Below are positions 17,856 to 27,279 of a stretch of 37,860 bases of DNA, one piece after another. A program made the translations under genes and the position numbers. The notes under the pieces were generated by a model that was given only the letters and a program-made list of their open reading frames with translations, was not told the origin of the DNA and ran no database searches. Source of the stretch: an uncultured Lachnospiraceae bacterium (GTDB taxonomy: Bacteria; Bacillota; Clostridia; Lachnospirales; Lachnospiraceae); assembly GCA_902797025.1 (NCBI GenBank), contig CADBRN010000069.1:1-37860 (forward strand). Reading direction: 5' to 3'. Numbering within the stretch: the stretch's first letter is position 1; each line of letters starts with the position of its first letter.

Positions 17856-19018
17856 TGTACCATTATATCTGCATGAATCCGATCTCCAAAGTCGGTCTGG
17901 ATCGGTTCAACGGCAATTATGCAAAGACTGAGGAATTGAATGAGGCGGACTGCATGCTGGTCCGCAGCGCGAAACTTCATGACACGCAGTTTCCGGAGAA
18001 GATGCTGGCGATTGCCCGCGCCGGAGCCGGCGTCAACAACATTCCGCTTGACCGCTGCGCGGAACAGGGAATCGTCGTATTCAACACGCCGGGAGCAAAC
18101 GCGAACGGCGTCAAGGAGCTTGTGATCGCGGGTATGCTGCTGGCTTCCCGTGATATTGTCGGAGGAGTCGAGTGGGTGAAGTCTCACGCGGATGAGCCGG
18201 ACGTCAGCAAACTTGTCGAGAAAAACAAGAAACAGTTCGCCGGATGCGAGATCAGCGGGAAGAAGCTCGGCATCATCGGCCTCGGCGCCATCGGACAGCA
18301 GGTCGCGAACGCGGCGACTCATCTCGGGATGGATGTGTACGGTTATGATCCCTACATCTCCGTCGACGCCGCGTGGAATCTTTCCAGAACGATTCATCAC
18401 GTGCAGAATGTCGAGGACATCTACCGCGACTGCGATTATATCACAATCCATGTACCGGCTCTCGACAGCACGAAGGGCATGATCAGCCGCGAGGCGATTG
18501 GCATGATGAAAAACGGCGTCGTCGTACTGAATCTCGCGCGCGACATCCTCGTCGATGAGAATGCGATGGTAGAGGCGATCAAGGCCGGAAAAGTGAAGAA
18601 ATATGTGACGGATTTTGCGAACCCGACCGTGCTCGGTGTCGATGGCGTTCTGATCACGCCGCATCTGGGGGCTTCGACCCAGGAGGCGGAGGACAACTGC
18701 GCGGTTGCCGCGGTCAAGGAACTCCGCAGCTTCATCGAGAACGGAAACATCAAAAATTCCGTCAATTACCCGAACTGCGACATGGGAATCTGCAACAGCG
18801 AGGGCCGTGTGGCGATCTGCCATAAGAACAGCGCGGGAATGATCACGCGGTTCACGAAGATTTTCAGTGACGAAGGCGTGAACATCAGCGATATGACGAA
18901 CAAGAGCAAGGGCGCTTATGCGTATACTTTGATCGACCTCCAGTCACCGACTACCGAGGATATGGTCAAAGAGCTGTCAAAAGTTGACGGGGTACTCCGC
19001 GTCCGGGTCATCAAATAA
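17855..19018 (+). CDS. serA: D-3-phosphoglycerate dehydrogenase
   Basis: A 387-residue enzyme catalysing the first step of serine synthesis, NAD-dependent oxidation of 3-phosphoglycerate. The nucleotide motif is G142-L-G-A-I-G147. The catalytic histidine is H270 in T-P-H-L-G-A-S-T. The C-terminus (about 313-387) is an ACT domain, R-V-A-I-C-H-K-N-S-A-G-M onward, the usual site of serine feedback. It is shorter than long SerA forms with an intervening domain. The ATG overlaps the serC stop. A phosphoserine phosphatase gene (serB) would complete the pathway but is absent; a DUF1015 gene takes that place 16 nt downstream. Confidence 0.96.
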   Translation: MYHYICMNPISKVGLDRFNGNYAKTEELNEADCMLVRSAKLHDTQFPEKMLAIARAGAGVNNIPLDRCAEQGIVVFNTPGANANGVKELVIAGMLLASRDIVGGVEWVKSHADEPDVSKLVEKNKKQFAGCEISGKKLGIIGLGAIGQQVANAATHLGMDVYGYDPYISVDAAWNLSRTIHHVQNVEDIYRDCDYITIHVPALDSTKGMISREAIGMMKNGVVVLNLARDILVDENAMVEAIKAGKVKKYVTDFANPTVLGVDGVLITPHLGASTQEAEDNCAVAAVKELRSFIENGNIKNSVNYPNCDMGICNSEGRVAICHKNSAGMITRFTKIFSDEGVNISDMTNKSKGAYAYTLIDLQSPTTEDMVKELSKVDGVLRVRVIK

Positions 19019-19034
19019 CGGAAGGAATCAGTAT

Positions 19035-20279
19035 ATGGCTTCAATCAGACCGTTCAAAGCATTGAGACCATCGAGGGAGGCCGCAGCGAAAGTTGCGGCC
19101 CTTCCTTATGATGTATATAACAGAAAAGAGGCCCGCGCCGTCGTCGATGCCAATCCGCTGTCGTTTCTCTCGATCGACCGGGCGGAGACCGCTTTTCCGG
19201 AGGGACAGGATCTCTATGCCCCCTGCGTCTATGAGAAAGCCGCGGAGCTTCTTGCGTATGCTGAAAAAAAAGGAATTCTGGTACAGGATACGGTGCCGTG
19301 CTATTATCTTTACGAGCTGACGATGGACGGAAGGACGCAGAGCGGACTCGTGGCGGTTTCTTCCGTGGATGACTACCTGGACGGGGTAATCCGTCGCCAT
19401 GAGAATACGCTCGAGGAGAAGGAGCAGGACCGCATTCACCATGTGGATGTCACAAGCGCACAGACCGGTCCGATCTTCCTCGCCTACCGCGCGAGGAACG
19501 AGATCCGGGATCTGATCGCCCGCGTGAAGGAGACGTCGGAGCCGGAAAATGATTTTGTCTCAGAGGATGGAATCCGCCACCGGACGTGGGTGATTTCGGA
19601 TCCGGTGACGGTCGGAACAATCACGGAATATTTCGCCAATGTCACGAATACGTACATCGCGGACGGACATCACCGCGCCGCTTCCGCTGTGAAAGTTTCG
19701 CTGAAGAGAAGAGCGGAGCATCCGGATTACACCGGGGAGGAGGAATTCAACTATTTTCTCTCGGTTCTGTTTCCGGATGATGAGCTGAAGATCTTCGATT
19801 ATAACCGCGTGCTGCGGGATCTGGCAGGCCTGACAGAGGAGGAACTGTCCGGCCGCCTTCGCGAATGCATGACGATCGGGGAAGCGCCGGAAGCACCGTA
19901 CCGCCCGAAACAAAAGGGAGAGTTCGGCCTGCTGATCGGAGATCATTGGTACAGAGCGCGGGCAAAAGCGGATCACTGTCTTACCGATCCGGTCGGCTCT
20001 CTCGACGTCGCCTTTCTGCAGAGAGAGGTGCTCGGTCCGATCTGGAAGATCAAGGATCCGAGGACAGACTCCCGGATCGATTTTGTGGGGGGAATCAAAG
20101 GACTCGGAGAACTTGAGAAGCGGTGCCGCGAGGGATATGCGGCGGCGTTCGCCATGTATCCGACATCGATCGGGGAATTGTTCGCGGTTGCGGATGCGGG
20201 TCTCCTGATGCCGCCGAAATCGACCTGGTTTGAGCCGAAACTCCGCAGCGGTCTTTTCATTCACAAGATCGAGCGGTAA
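19035..20279 (+). CDS. DUF1015 family protein
   Basis: A 414-residue soluble protein of the DUF1015 family (COG4198), which often sits beside serA and serC in clostridia. The N-terminus reads I-R-P-F-K-A-L-R-P, then A-A-L-P-Y-D-V-Y. A central motif D210-G-H-H-R214 (I-A-D-G-H-H-R-A-A-S-A) resembles the nucleotide/phosphate motif of ParB/sulfiredoxin-fold enzymes, including the free-serine kinase SerK. A role in phosphoserine or serine metabolism is therefore an attractive inference. It follows serA by 16 nt, with GGAAGGA before the ATG at 19035. The family call is firm; the biochemical role is not established by anything in the sequence. Confidence 0.88.
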   Translation: MASIRPFKALRPSREAAAKVAALPYDVYNRKEARAVVDANPLSFLSIDRAETAFPEGQDLYAPCVYEKAAELLAYAEKKGILVQDTVPCYYLYELTMDGRTQSGLVAVSSVDDYLDGVIRRHENTLEEKEQDRIHHVDVTSAQTGPIFLAYRARNEIRDLIARVKETSEPENDFVSEDGIRHRTWVISDPVTVGTITEYFANVTNTYIADGHHRAASAVKVSLKRRAEHPDYTGEEEFNYFLSVLFPDDELKIFDYNRVLRDLAGLTEEELSGRLRECMTIGEAPEAPYRPKQKGEFGLLIGDHWYRARAKADHCLTDPVGSLDVAFLQREVLGPIWKIKDPRTDSRIDFVGGIKGLGELEKRCREGYAAAFAMYPTSIGELFAVADAGLLMPPKSTWFEPKLRSGLFIHKIER

Positions 20280-20354
20280 GGCGTGCCCGATCCATTCTAC
20301 AAAACATCACGCGGAGGCATTTCCGGATTGGAAACAAGCAGGACATCAAGTGCT

Positions 20355-22400
20355 ATGACAAAAAAATACAGAATCTTCTGGTTCGCGTACCTGACAGCGT
20401 CGCTCATTTTCCTGATTCTGAACCGGAGCGTATTCTTCCGGGGCGGGGTTACGGGTAATGAGCCGGCGTGGGCAGGCCCGCTGGAATTTGCGGGGCTGGC
20501 AGCTTCACTTGTGGTGTCGGTACTGCTCTGCATGTACCGGCTCCGCCCGGCAAGGAAACGCGATGAGAAGGGGCATGAAATCCGTTCACGATTCGGCTGG
20601 AAGCATCTCCTGTTCATGACCGCGAACGCTTTTTTCTGTTACTGGATCATGGAGTACGTGAACAATGACGCACTCACGAAGATCAGACCGCTTTATATGG
20701 CGATGAACATCGCGGGCATCTTCATCATGACCGGGATCATGCTCTTCTGGCTGAATTCTTGGAGACGGAGTCTGATCACGATCCTTTCGCTGTACGGGGC
20801 GATGTCGATCATATTCTACGCGGTCTACACGCTGCGGGGTGAACCGTTCCAGTTTATCGACGTGTTCAGCTTCGGAACGGCGATGGATGTGGCGGAAAAC
20901 TACAGTTTCACATTGACACGTCAGTGCGCCACCTCGATCGTGCTGGTGCTTGCGGTGATGGCATTGTATCTGCATCTTCCGGACGCGCGGATCGCCAGAA
21001 GGATCATACCGAAGATTCTTATGCGCGTCGGTGTGGTTCTGTTCATGATCGGGATGTATTTCTTCTATCTGAATGTGAACTGGAATGGCGGCGCCGGTAT
21101 TATCACCGATCTGTTCGCACCGGAGAAGACGTACCAGGAGTGCGGGACGACGGTGGGTTTCTTCTGCGTCGCGAAATACATGCGGCTGACTCCGCCTGAC
21201 GGCTATTCGGCTTCAAAGACGGAGAAGATCGCGGAAAAATCCGCAGAGAACGAGGAAAAAAATGATACGACGGATGTGAAGCCGGTCAATGTGATCGCGA
21301 TCATGAATGAGTCCTGGGCGGATTACAGGATGGTCGGCGATCTCAGGACGAATATCGACGTGATGCCGTTCTATGATTCGATGAAGGAAAATACGATCAA
21401 GGGGCACACACTTGTCTGCATCACGGGCGGCGGCACGGCGAAAACCGAGTATGAGTTTCTGACCGGAAATTCGGTCAAGCGCTTCCCTGCGATGGTGCCT
21501 TACGTCAGTTACTTCACACATGACCAGTATTCCCTTGTGACGACGCTGGAGTCACAGGGCTACTCGACGATGGCGATGCATCCGTATAAACGGACGAACT
21601 GGAACCGGGAGACAGCCTATCGTCTTCTGAATTTCGACGAATTTCTCTCGGAGGAGTCGTTCGACGACAATGCAGAACGGATCCGCGGGTTCATCAGCGA
21701 CCAGGCAAATTATGAGAAGATCGTCGATGAGGTGACCAAAAAGAACGAGAACGGAGAATCGATGTTCCTGTTCGATGTGACGATGCAGAATCACGGCGGC
21801 TATAACACCGCGGGGTATTCGGGGGACGTCACGGTCGACGGATATTCCGACACGCGTGTGAATAATTATCTCTCGCTGCTGCATGAGAGTGACAAGGCGC
21901 TGGAATATCTCATCAATTATTTCCAGAATTATGATCAGCCGACGATCATCGTGATGTTCGGAGATCATTATCCGAGCCTGCCGGATTCATTTACGGAGTA
22001 TATTTCAGGCAGCAAATATGATACGCTGTCACTGGACGACCAGGAAAAGTACTATGCGACGCCGTTTTTCATCTGGGCCAATTATGATATTCCGGAAAAA
22101 GAAGGCGTCTTGACAAGCACGAACTACCTTGGCACACTGATGCTCGAACAGACGGGCCTTGCGATGACGCCGTATAATTACTTTCTGAAGAACCAGATGA
22201 AGACGATGCCGGCGCTCAATCACATGGGTTACATGGACGCGTCAGGAAAATTCCATTCCTGGAGCACCGGACAGAGCGGGGCTCTTACACAGGAGTGGAA
22301 CTACGAGTGTCTGCAGTATAATAATCTGGCGGAACAGCGGAAGAGAATCGACTGGTTTTTCACCGTCAATGCGAAAGAAACCGCAGCAAAGACCGGTTAA
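20355..22400 (+). CDS. LTA synthase-like sulfatase-fold membrane protein
   Basis: About 681 residues. Five or so N-terminal membrane helices (roughly residues 8-270) are followed by an extracellular alkaline-phosphatase/sulfatase-fold domain. Metal and catalytic features are visible: N-E-S-W (about 317), the presumed nucleophile threonine in G-G-G-T-A-K-T-E (about 360), a late G-H/N-H-G-G region, and the F-G-D-H-Y motif (about 536-540). Relatives transfer phosphoglycerol from phosphatidylglycerol to lipoteichoic acid or other glycans. The start is uncertain: ATG 20355 gives a natural membrane N-terminus, TTG 20328 has GGAGG 10 nt upstream, and GTG 20283 has no ribosome site. It lies directly behind DUF1015 and ahead of other envelope-type genes. 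Confidence 0.88.
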   Translation: MTKKYRIFWFAYLTASLIFLILNRSVFFRGGVTGNEPAWAGPLEFAGLAASLVVSVLLCMYRLRPARKRDEKGHEIRSRFGWKHLLFMTANAFFCYWIMEYVNNDALTKIRPLYMAMNIAGIFIMTGIMLFWLNSWRRSLITILSLYGAMSIIFYAVYTLRGEPFQFIDVFSFGTAMDVAENYSFTLTRQCATSIVLVLAVMALYLHLPDARIARRIIPKILMRVGVVLFMIGMYFFYLNVNWNGGAGIITDLFAPEKTYQECGTTVGFFCVAKYMRLTPPDGYSASKTEKIAEKSAENEEKNDTTDVKPVNVIAIMNESWADYRMVGDLRTNIDVMPFYDSMKENTIKGHTLVCITGGGTAKTEYEFLTGNSVKRFPAMVPYVSYFTHDQYSLVTTLESQGYSTMAMHPYKRTNWNRETAYRLLNFDEFLSEESFDDNAERIRGFISDQANYEKIVDEVTKKNENGESMFLFDVTMQNHGGYNTAGYSGDVTVDGYSDTRVNNYLSLLHESDKALEYLINYFQNYDQPTIIVMFGDHYPSLPDSFTEYISGSKYDTLSLDDQEKYYATPFFIWANYDIPEKEGVLTSTNYLGTLMLEQTGLAMTPYNYFLKNQMKTMPALNHMGYMDASGKFHSWSTGQSGALTQEWNYECLQYNNLAEQRKRIDWFFTVNAKETAAKTG

Positions 22401-22436
22401 TCGAAACGGAATTTCAAAAGAAAAGGGAGAACAGGT

Positions 22437-24077
22437 ATGATAGCAGCCAATGACGTCACGCTTCGTGTCGGGAAAAAGGCATTATTCGAACATGTCAACA
22501 TCAAATTCACCGAGGGTGAATGCTACGGCGTAATCGGTGCGAACGGCGCGGGAAAATCGACGTTTCTGAAGATCCTTTCCGGCCAGCTGGAGCCGACGTC
22601 CGGCGATATTACGATCACGCCGGGCCAGCGTCTCTCGTTTCTGGAACAGGATCATTTCAAGTACGATGAATTTTCGGTTCTGGATACCGTGATCATGGGA
22701 AATCAGCGCCTCTACGATATCGCGAAGGAGAAGGAGGCGCTGTACGCGAAGGAAGATTTCTCGGATGAGGACGGAATCCGCGCGAGTGAGCTTGAGGCGG
22801 AATTCGCGGAGATGAACGGCTGGGATGCGGAGACAGACGCGGAGCAGCTGCTCGCCGGTCTCGGAATCGGGGAAGAGGTCTTCTACGCACAGATGAGCAC
22901 GCTCACCGGTCCTCAGAGAGTCAAGGTACTGCTCGCACGCGCGCTGTTCGGAAATCCGGATATTCTTCTGCTCGATGAGCCGACGAACCACCTCGATCTC
23001 GACGCGATCGCGTGGCTCGAGGAATTTCTGATCAATTTCGAGAATACCGTGATCGTCGTCTCTCATGACCGTTATTTCCTGAACAAGGTCTGTACGCAGA
23101 TCGCCGATATCGATTATCAGAAGATCCAGCTCTACGCCGGAAACTATGATTTCTGGTATGAGTCGAGCCAGCTTCTGATGCGCCAGAAGAAGGAAGCGAA
23201 TAAGAAGAAAGAGGAGAAGATCAAGGAACTGAAAGAGTTCATCTCCAGATTCTCCGCGAACGCATCCAAATCGAAGCAGGCGACCTCCAGAAAGCGCGCG
23301 CTCGACAAGATTCAGCTGGAGGAGATCAAGCCGTCGAGCCGAAAATATCCGTACGTAGACTTCCGCCCGGACCGTGAGATCGGAAATGAGGTGCTTGAGG
23401 TTCACGGAATTTCGAAGACGATTGACGGCGTCAAGGTGCTGGACAACATTGATTTCGTGCTTCGCAGAGAAGATAAGGTCGCGTTCGTCGGCGGAAATGA
23501 GAATGCGACGACGGAGCTGTTCAAAATCCTTGCGGGTATTGAAGAGCCGGATGAGGGCTATTACAAGTGGGGCGTCACCACGTCTCAGGCATATTTCCCG
23601 AAGGATTACACGGATGAGTTCAACTCCGATCTGACGATCGCAGAATGGCTGACCCAGTACTCGGAGAACAAAGACGTGACGTATGTCCGCGGATTCCTCG
23701 GACGTATGCTTTTTGCCGGAGAGGACGGCGTGAAAAAGGTCAGCGTCCTGTCGGGAGGCGAGAAGGTCCGCTGCCTGCTCTCGAAGATGATGATCTCCGG
23801 CGCGAATGTCCTTGTGCTCGACGAGCCGACGAACCATCTCGACATGGAGTCCATCTCCGCGCTCAACAACGGGCTGATCAAGTTCCCGGGCGTTCTTCTC
23901 TTTACATGCCACGATCATCAGTTCGTCGAGACGACCGCAAACCGGATCATGGAGATCACGCCGGAAGGAACGCTGATCGACAAGATCACGACGTACGACG
24001 AGTATCTTGCGGCCGATGAGGGAGCGAGAAAGCGCCACGTCTATCAGCTGTCCGAGGATGACGCGGAAGATAACTGA
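22437..24077 (+). CDS. ABC-F family ATPase with asymmetric nucleotide sites
   Basis: A 546-residue cytoplasmic protein with two ABC ATPase domains and a charged inter-domain linker (about 245-290), and no membrane segment. This is the ABC-F arrangement, whose members act on the ribosome E site. Domain 1 has an intact Walker A (G34-A-N-G-A-G-K-S41) and Walker B L-L-L-D-E-P-T-N-H-L-D, but its signature is L156-T-G-P-Q160 instead of L-S-G-G-Q. Domain 2 has a good signature L438-S-G-G-E442 and Walker B, but a ruined Walker A (G352-G-N-E-N-A-T-T359, no lysine). One composite ATP site should be active and the other degenerate. AGGGAGAACAGG lies before the ATG. The closest named group is YkpA/YbiT-like; an antibiotic-resistance role is not indicated. 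Confidence 0.93.
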   Translation: MIAANDVTLRVGKKALFEHVNIKFTEGECYGVIGANGAGKSTFLKILSGQLEPTSGDITITPGQRLSFLEQDHFKYDEFSVLDTVIMGNQRLYDIAKEKEALYAKEDFSDEDGIRASELEAEFAEMNGWDAETDAEQLLAGLGIGEEVFYAQMSTLTGPQRVKVLLARALFGNPDILLLDEPTNHLDLDAIAWLEEFLINFENTVIVVSHDRYFLNKVCTQIADIDYQKIQLYAGNYDFWYESSQLLMRQKKEANKKKEEKIKELKEFISRFSANASKSKQATSRKRALDKIQLEEIKPSSRKYPYVDFRPDREIGNEVLEVHGISKTIDGVKVLDNIDFVLRREDKVAFVGGNENATTELFKILAGIEEPDEGYYKWGVTTSQAYFPKDYTDEFNSDLTIAEWLTQYSENKDVTYVRGFLGRMLFAGEDGVKKVSVLSGGEKVRCLLSKMMISGANVLVLDEPTNHLDMESISALNNGLIKFPGVLLFTCHDHQFVETTANRIMEITPEGTLIDKITTYDEYLAADEGARKRHVYQLSEDDAEDN

Positions 24078-24104
24078 TTCGGACGAATGAGGGAGGAACA
24101 GGCT

Positions 24105-25019
24105 ATGAGAAAACCGATGCTTGTAATCATGGCAGCGGGCATGGGCAGCCGTTACGGCGGCCTCAAGCAGATGGATCCGGTGGATGAGGACGGTCATCTG
24201 ATCATTGATTTTTCCTTGTACGACGCGATGGAAGCGGGGTTTGAGGACGTCGTCTTCATCATAAAACGGGAAAATGAGGAGATGTTCCGCGAGGCGATCG
24301 GGGACCGCATCGCGAAAAAGATGAATGTGCATTATGTGTTTCAGAGCGTCGATGATCTTCCGGAAGGGTACGATATGCCGGAAGGCCGCGTGAAGCCGTG
24401 GGGAACCGGGCACGCGGTTCTCTCCTGTATCTACACGATCAACGAAGCGCCGTTCGCGGTGATCAACGCAGACGACTACTATGGAAAGAAAGCGTTTTCG
24501 CTGATCTATGATTTTCTGACACACAGCGCGGACGACGATACGTATCACTATGCGATGGTCGGTTACCGGATCGGCAATACGGTGACGGACAACGGTTCCG
24601 TCGCGCGCGGCGTATGCAGGACGGACGCACGCGGTTATCTCACAGAGATCACCGAGCGCACCCGAATCGAAAAACATGACGGCGGAATCGCCTACACGGA
24701 GGACGGCGGAACGACCTGGATCAGTCTGCCGGAGGACACGGTCGTATCCATGAATCTCTGGGGCTTCACCGGCAGTATTCTGGATGAGCTGCAGTCCCGT
24801 TTTCCGGCCTTTCTGGACCGGGCGCTTCAGGAGAATCCGCTCAAAGGAGAGTACTTCCTTCCGTTCGTCGTGGAAGAACTTCTGAGGGAGGGAAAGGCGG
24901 ACGTCCGCGTTCTTGACACTCCAGACCGCTGGTACGGGGTGACGTACCACGAGGACCGGCCGGTCGTCGTCGGAGCGATCCGGAAGATGGAAGAAGAGGG
25001 ACTGTACCGCGGGATCTGA
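24105..25019 (+). CDS. Nucleotidyltransferase, sugar-nucleotide type
   Basis: A 304-residue NTP_transferase-fold protein. Its N-terminus, M-A-A-G-M-G-S-R-Y-G-G-L-K-Q, is the nucleotide-binding loop of sugar-1-phosphate nucleotidyltransferases. A later N-A-D-D-Y-Y segment (about 121-126) supplies the metal-binding aspartates. Members make NDP-sugars or similar activated precursors; the substrate here cannot be told. GGAGG (24092-24096) spaced 8 nt from ATG 24105 decides the start over ATG 24087. It lies between the ABC-F gene and a large membrane protein, next to the LTA-synthase-like gene, which suggests a supply role for envelope polymer synthesis (inference). Confidence 0.88.
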   Translation: MRKPMLVIMAAGMGSRYGGLKQMDPVDEDGHLIIDFSLYDAMEAGFEDVVFIIKRENEEMFREAIGDRIAKKMNVHYVFQSVDDLPEGYDMPEGRVKPWGTGHAVLSCIYTINEAPFAVINADDYYGKKAFSLIYDFLTHSADDDTYHYAMVGYRIGNTVTDNGSVARGVCRTDARGYLTEITERTRIEKHDGGIAYTEDGGTTWISLPEDTVVSMNLWGFTGSILDELQSRFPAFLDRALQENPLKGEYFLPFVVEELLREGKADVRVLDTPDRWYGVTYHEDRPVVVGAIRKMEEEGLYRGI

Positions 25020-25071
25020 AAGAAAACCGCTGCGGGAAACAGGAGGAATACAACGCGTTGAGAAGTGGCCG

Positions 25072-27264
25072 ATGAAAAAAAGTGAAGGGGCAAAAAATTT
25101 AATCGCGGTGATGATTCTGATCTGTCTTCTGGCGGAAGGAGCAATTCTTCTGCCGGAGGCAGATTTTGTCGTAATGGTGAAGTGGGAGGCGGCGACAGCG
25201 GCTCTCGGAATCGCGGCGTTCCCCTTTGCGGCAAAGCTGTTTCCGGACTTTTCTGACGGGGGATGGCTGTTCTCTAAGGCACTGGGATTTGCAGCAGGGG
25301 GATATCTCACCTGGCTGCTCGTCTGTGCGGGGATTCCTTTTGGAAACGGCATCAGTTATCTTGCGACAATCGCCGCGGCGGCGCTGGTCTATGGCGTTTC
25401 TGCGGCAGGGAGGAAGGGCAGAGTACGCGTTCACGGATCGATCACGGAAATTCTTACCGATGAGATTCTGTTTCTCGCGCTGCTACTGTTCTGGATCTGG
25501 CTGATCGGATTCCGGCCGGAGGCGTATGGAACGGAAAAATATATGGACTATGGATTCATCGCCTCCATCAACCGCAGTACGGTGATGCCCGCTCCGGATA
25601 TCTGGCACAGCCGGGATCCGATCAATTATTATTACGGCGGTCAGTATTTTACCGTGTATCTGATGAAGCTGACGTTTACCTCCCCTTCATACGGCTACAG
25701 CATGATGCGCGCGCTGACGGCGGCGTTCGCGGGGACTCTTCCGTTCTCCCTGATCTTTCAGCTTCTGCGCAGAAGACTTCGTCGTGAAAATTCCGGTCCT
25801 GCGAAGGTTCTGCCCGCAGTGGGCGGAGCGATCGCGCTTGCCGCTGTATCGTTCGCGGGAAATCTTCACTATGTTCTGTACGGGCTGTTCGGAAAGGTGT
25901 TCCGTCTTCCGGGATACGAAGAGTACTGGTTCCCGGATTCGACGCGATATATCGGTCACAATCCGGAGACGAATGATCAGTGCATTCATGAGTTCCCGTC
26001 GTATTCCTCAGTGCTCGGCGACCTGCATGCACATTATATCAATCTGATTTTTGTCCTGCTGTTTCTCGGGATCCTCGCCTCCTGGCTGATCCGCGCGCTG
26101 TCAGAGAAAAGAAGAGATGCGGGTGTTCTTCGGGAGGTGCTGAGCCCGCCGCTTCTTGTGCTTTCCGTTCTGTACGGAATGTTTCAGTTCACGAATTACT
26201 GGGATTACGTGATCTATCTGACCGTTTTGCTCTTTGCCTTCGCTGCGGCCGCGATTCCGGATTTCCGGAGGAGAGAACCGAAGCGTGCGGCCGGGGTTTT
26301 GATACTTCGCATCGCAGCCGCGGTTTTGATCGGGCGGCTCGCTGCGCTGCCGTTTACAGCAGATTTTTCCGCACCGGTGTCTTCTGTGGCTGCGGTCGCG
26401 AATCACACGCCGTTTTATCAGTTTGCGGTTCTGTGGGGATTCCCCCTCGCAGCGTCCTTTTTCTTTTTTGTGACGCGTGTGACGGGCGGGCGGGAGAAGA
26501 TGCGGGAGGATGCGTTCGTCCTTCTTCTTACCGTCTGTGCGGCCGGTCTCGTCCTGATTCCGGAACTTGTCTATGTGCGTGATATCTACGAGAAGACGAG
26601 TGCCCGGGCAAATACGATGTTCAAGCTGACGTATCAGGCATTCGTGATGTTCGGTCTGACATTCGGTTATTCTGTGCCGGTCCTGTTTTCCGAGAAGGGG
26701 AAAATACGAAAAATTGCAGGAGCGGCGGTCGCTGTCATCCTCGGTATGACGGTCTGTTATTTTCCGTACGCGGTATCGTGCTGGTTCGGAAATGTCACAA
26801 ATCCGGAGCGGCGGTTCGGCCTCGACGCTTCTGTGTTCATATCCTCGCTCTATCCGGATGATGCAGGGCTGATCGAATGGCTGAATCAGAATGTCAGCGG
26901 AAGTCCCGTCGTGCTCGAGAGTTTTGGGGACAGTTATTCGGACAGCTGCCGCGTATCGGCGATGACAGGTCTCCCGACGGTTGAGGGATGGTACGTTCAC
27001 GAATGGCTCTGGCGCGGAGATCCCGCTGAACAAAATCAGCGGATTGCGGATGTGACGGAACTGTATACGACGGAGGACCGGGAGCGCGCGGAGGAACTTG
27101 TACGGAACTATCATATTTCCTATATCGTCGTGGGATCCTGTGAACGGACCCGGTTTCAGGAACTGAACGAGGATGGGCTTCGCTCCCTCGGGACCGTCGT
27201 CTGGAAGTCCGGGGACGGGCAGTCCTGTCTGATCGATGTGTCGGAACTTTTGGAAAAGAATTGA
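25072..27264 (+). CDS. DUF2298 (YYY-type) multipass membrane protein
   Basis: A 730-residue integral membrane protein with about twelve hydrophobic segments. It carries the DUF2298/YYY family marks. The segment I-N-Y-Y-Y-G-G-Q-Y (about residues 183-191) contains the tyrosine run. Later come the conserved Y-S-S-V-L-G-D-L-H-A-H (about 309-319) and a C-terminal extracytoplasmic region (about 590-730). The fold resembles GT-C glycosyltransferases, so sugar transfer from a lipid carrier is plausible but unproven. The ATG is preceded by only a weak AAGTGG; an AGGAGG about 25 nt upstream is too far away. It sits 15 nt before rarA. The upstream nucleotidyltransferase and LtaS-like genes fit an envelope glycosylation role. 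Confidence 0.82.
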   Translation: MKKSEGAKNLIAVMILICLLAEGAILLPEADFVVMVKWEAATAALGIAAFPFAAKLFPDFSDGGWLFSKALGFAAGGYLTWLLVCAGIPFGNGISYLATIAAAALVYGVSAAGRKGRVRVHGSITEILTDEILFLALLLFWIWLIGFRPEAYGTEKYMDYGFIASINRSTVMPAPDIWHSRDPINYYYGGQYFTVYLMKLTFTSPSYGYSMMRALTAAFAGTLPFSLIFQLLRRRLRRENSGPAKVLPAVGGAIALAAVSFAGNLHYVLYGLFGKVFRLPGYEEYWFPDSTRYIGHNPETNDQCIHEFPSYSSVLGDLHAHYINLIFVLLFLGILASWLIRALSEKRRDAGVLREVLSPPLLVLSVLYGMFQFTNYWDYVIYLTVLLFAFAAAAIPDFRRREPKRAAGVLILRIAAAVLIGRLAALPFTADFSAPVSSVAAVANHTPFYQFAVLWGFPLAASFFFFVTRVTGGREKMREDAFVLLLTVCAAGLVLIPELVYVRDIYEKTSARANTMFKLTYQAFVMFGLTFGYSVPVLFSEKGKIRKIAGAAVAVILGMTVCYFPYAVSCWFGNVTNPERRFGLDASVFISSLYPDDAGLIEWLNQNVSGSPVVLESFGDSYSDSCRVSAMTGLPTVEGWYVHEWLWRGDPAEQNQRIADVTELYTTEDRERAEELVRNYHISYIVVGSCERTRFQELNEDGLRSLGTVVWKSGDGQSCLIDVSELLEKN

Positions 27265-27279
27265 GCGGCAGGAGGAAAC

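Noticed and set aside
22482-25352. A 956-codon open frame on the minus strand across the ABC-F, nucleotidyltransferase and DUF2298 genes
   Set aside because: It lies antisense to three well-supported genes. The translation is Arg/His/Asp-rich with no recognisable domain. It reflects the rarity of TTA, CTA and TCA codons in the plus-strand genes.
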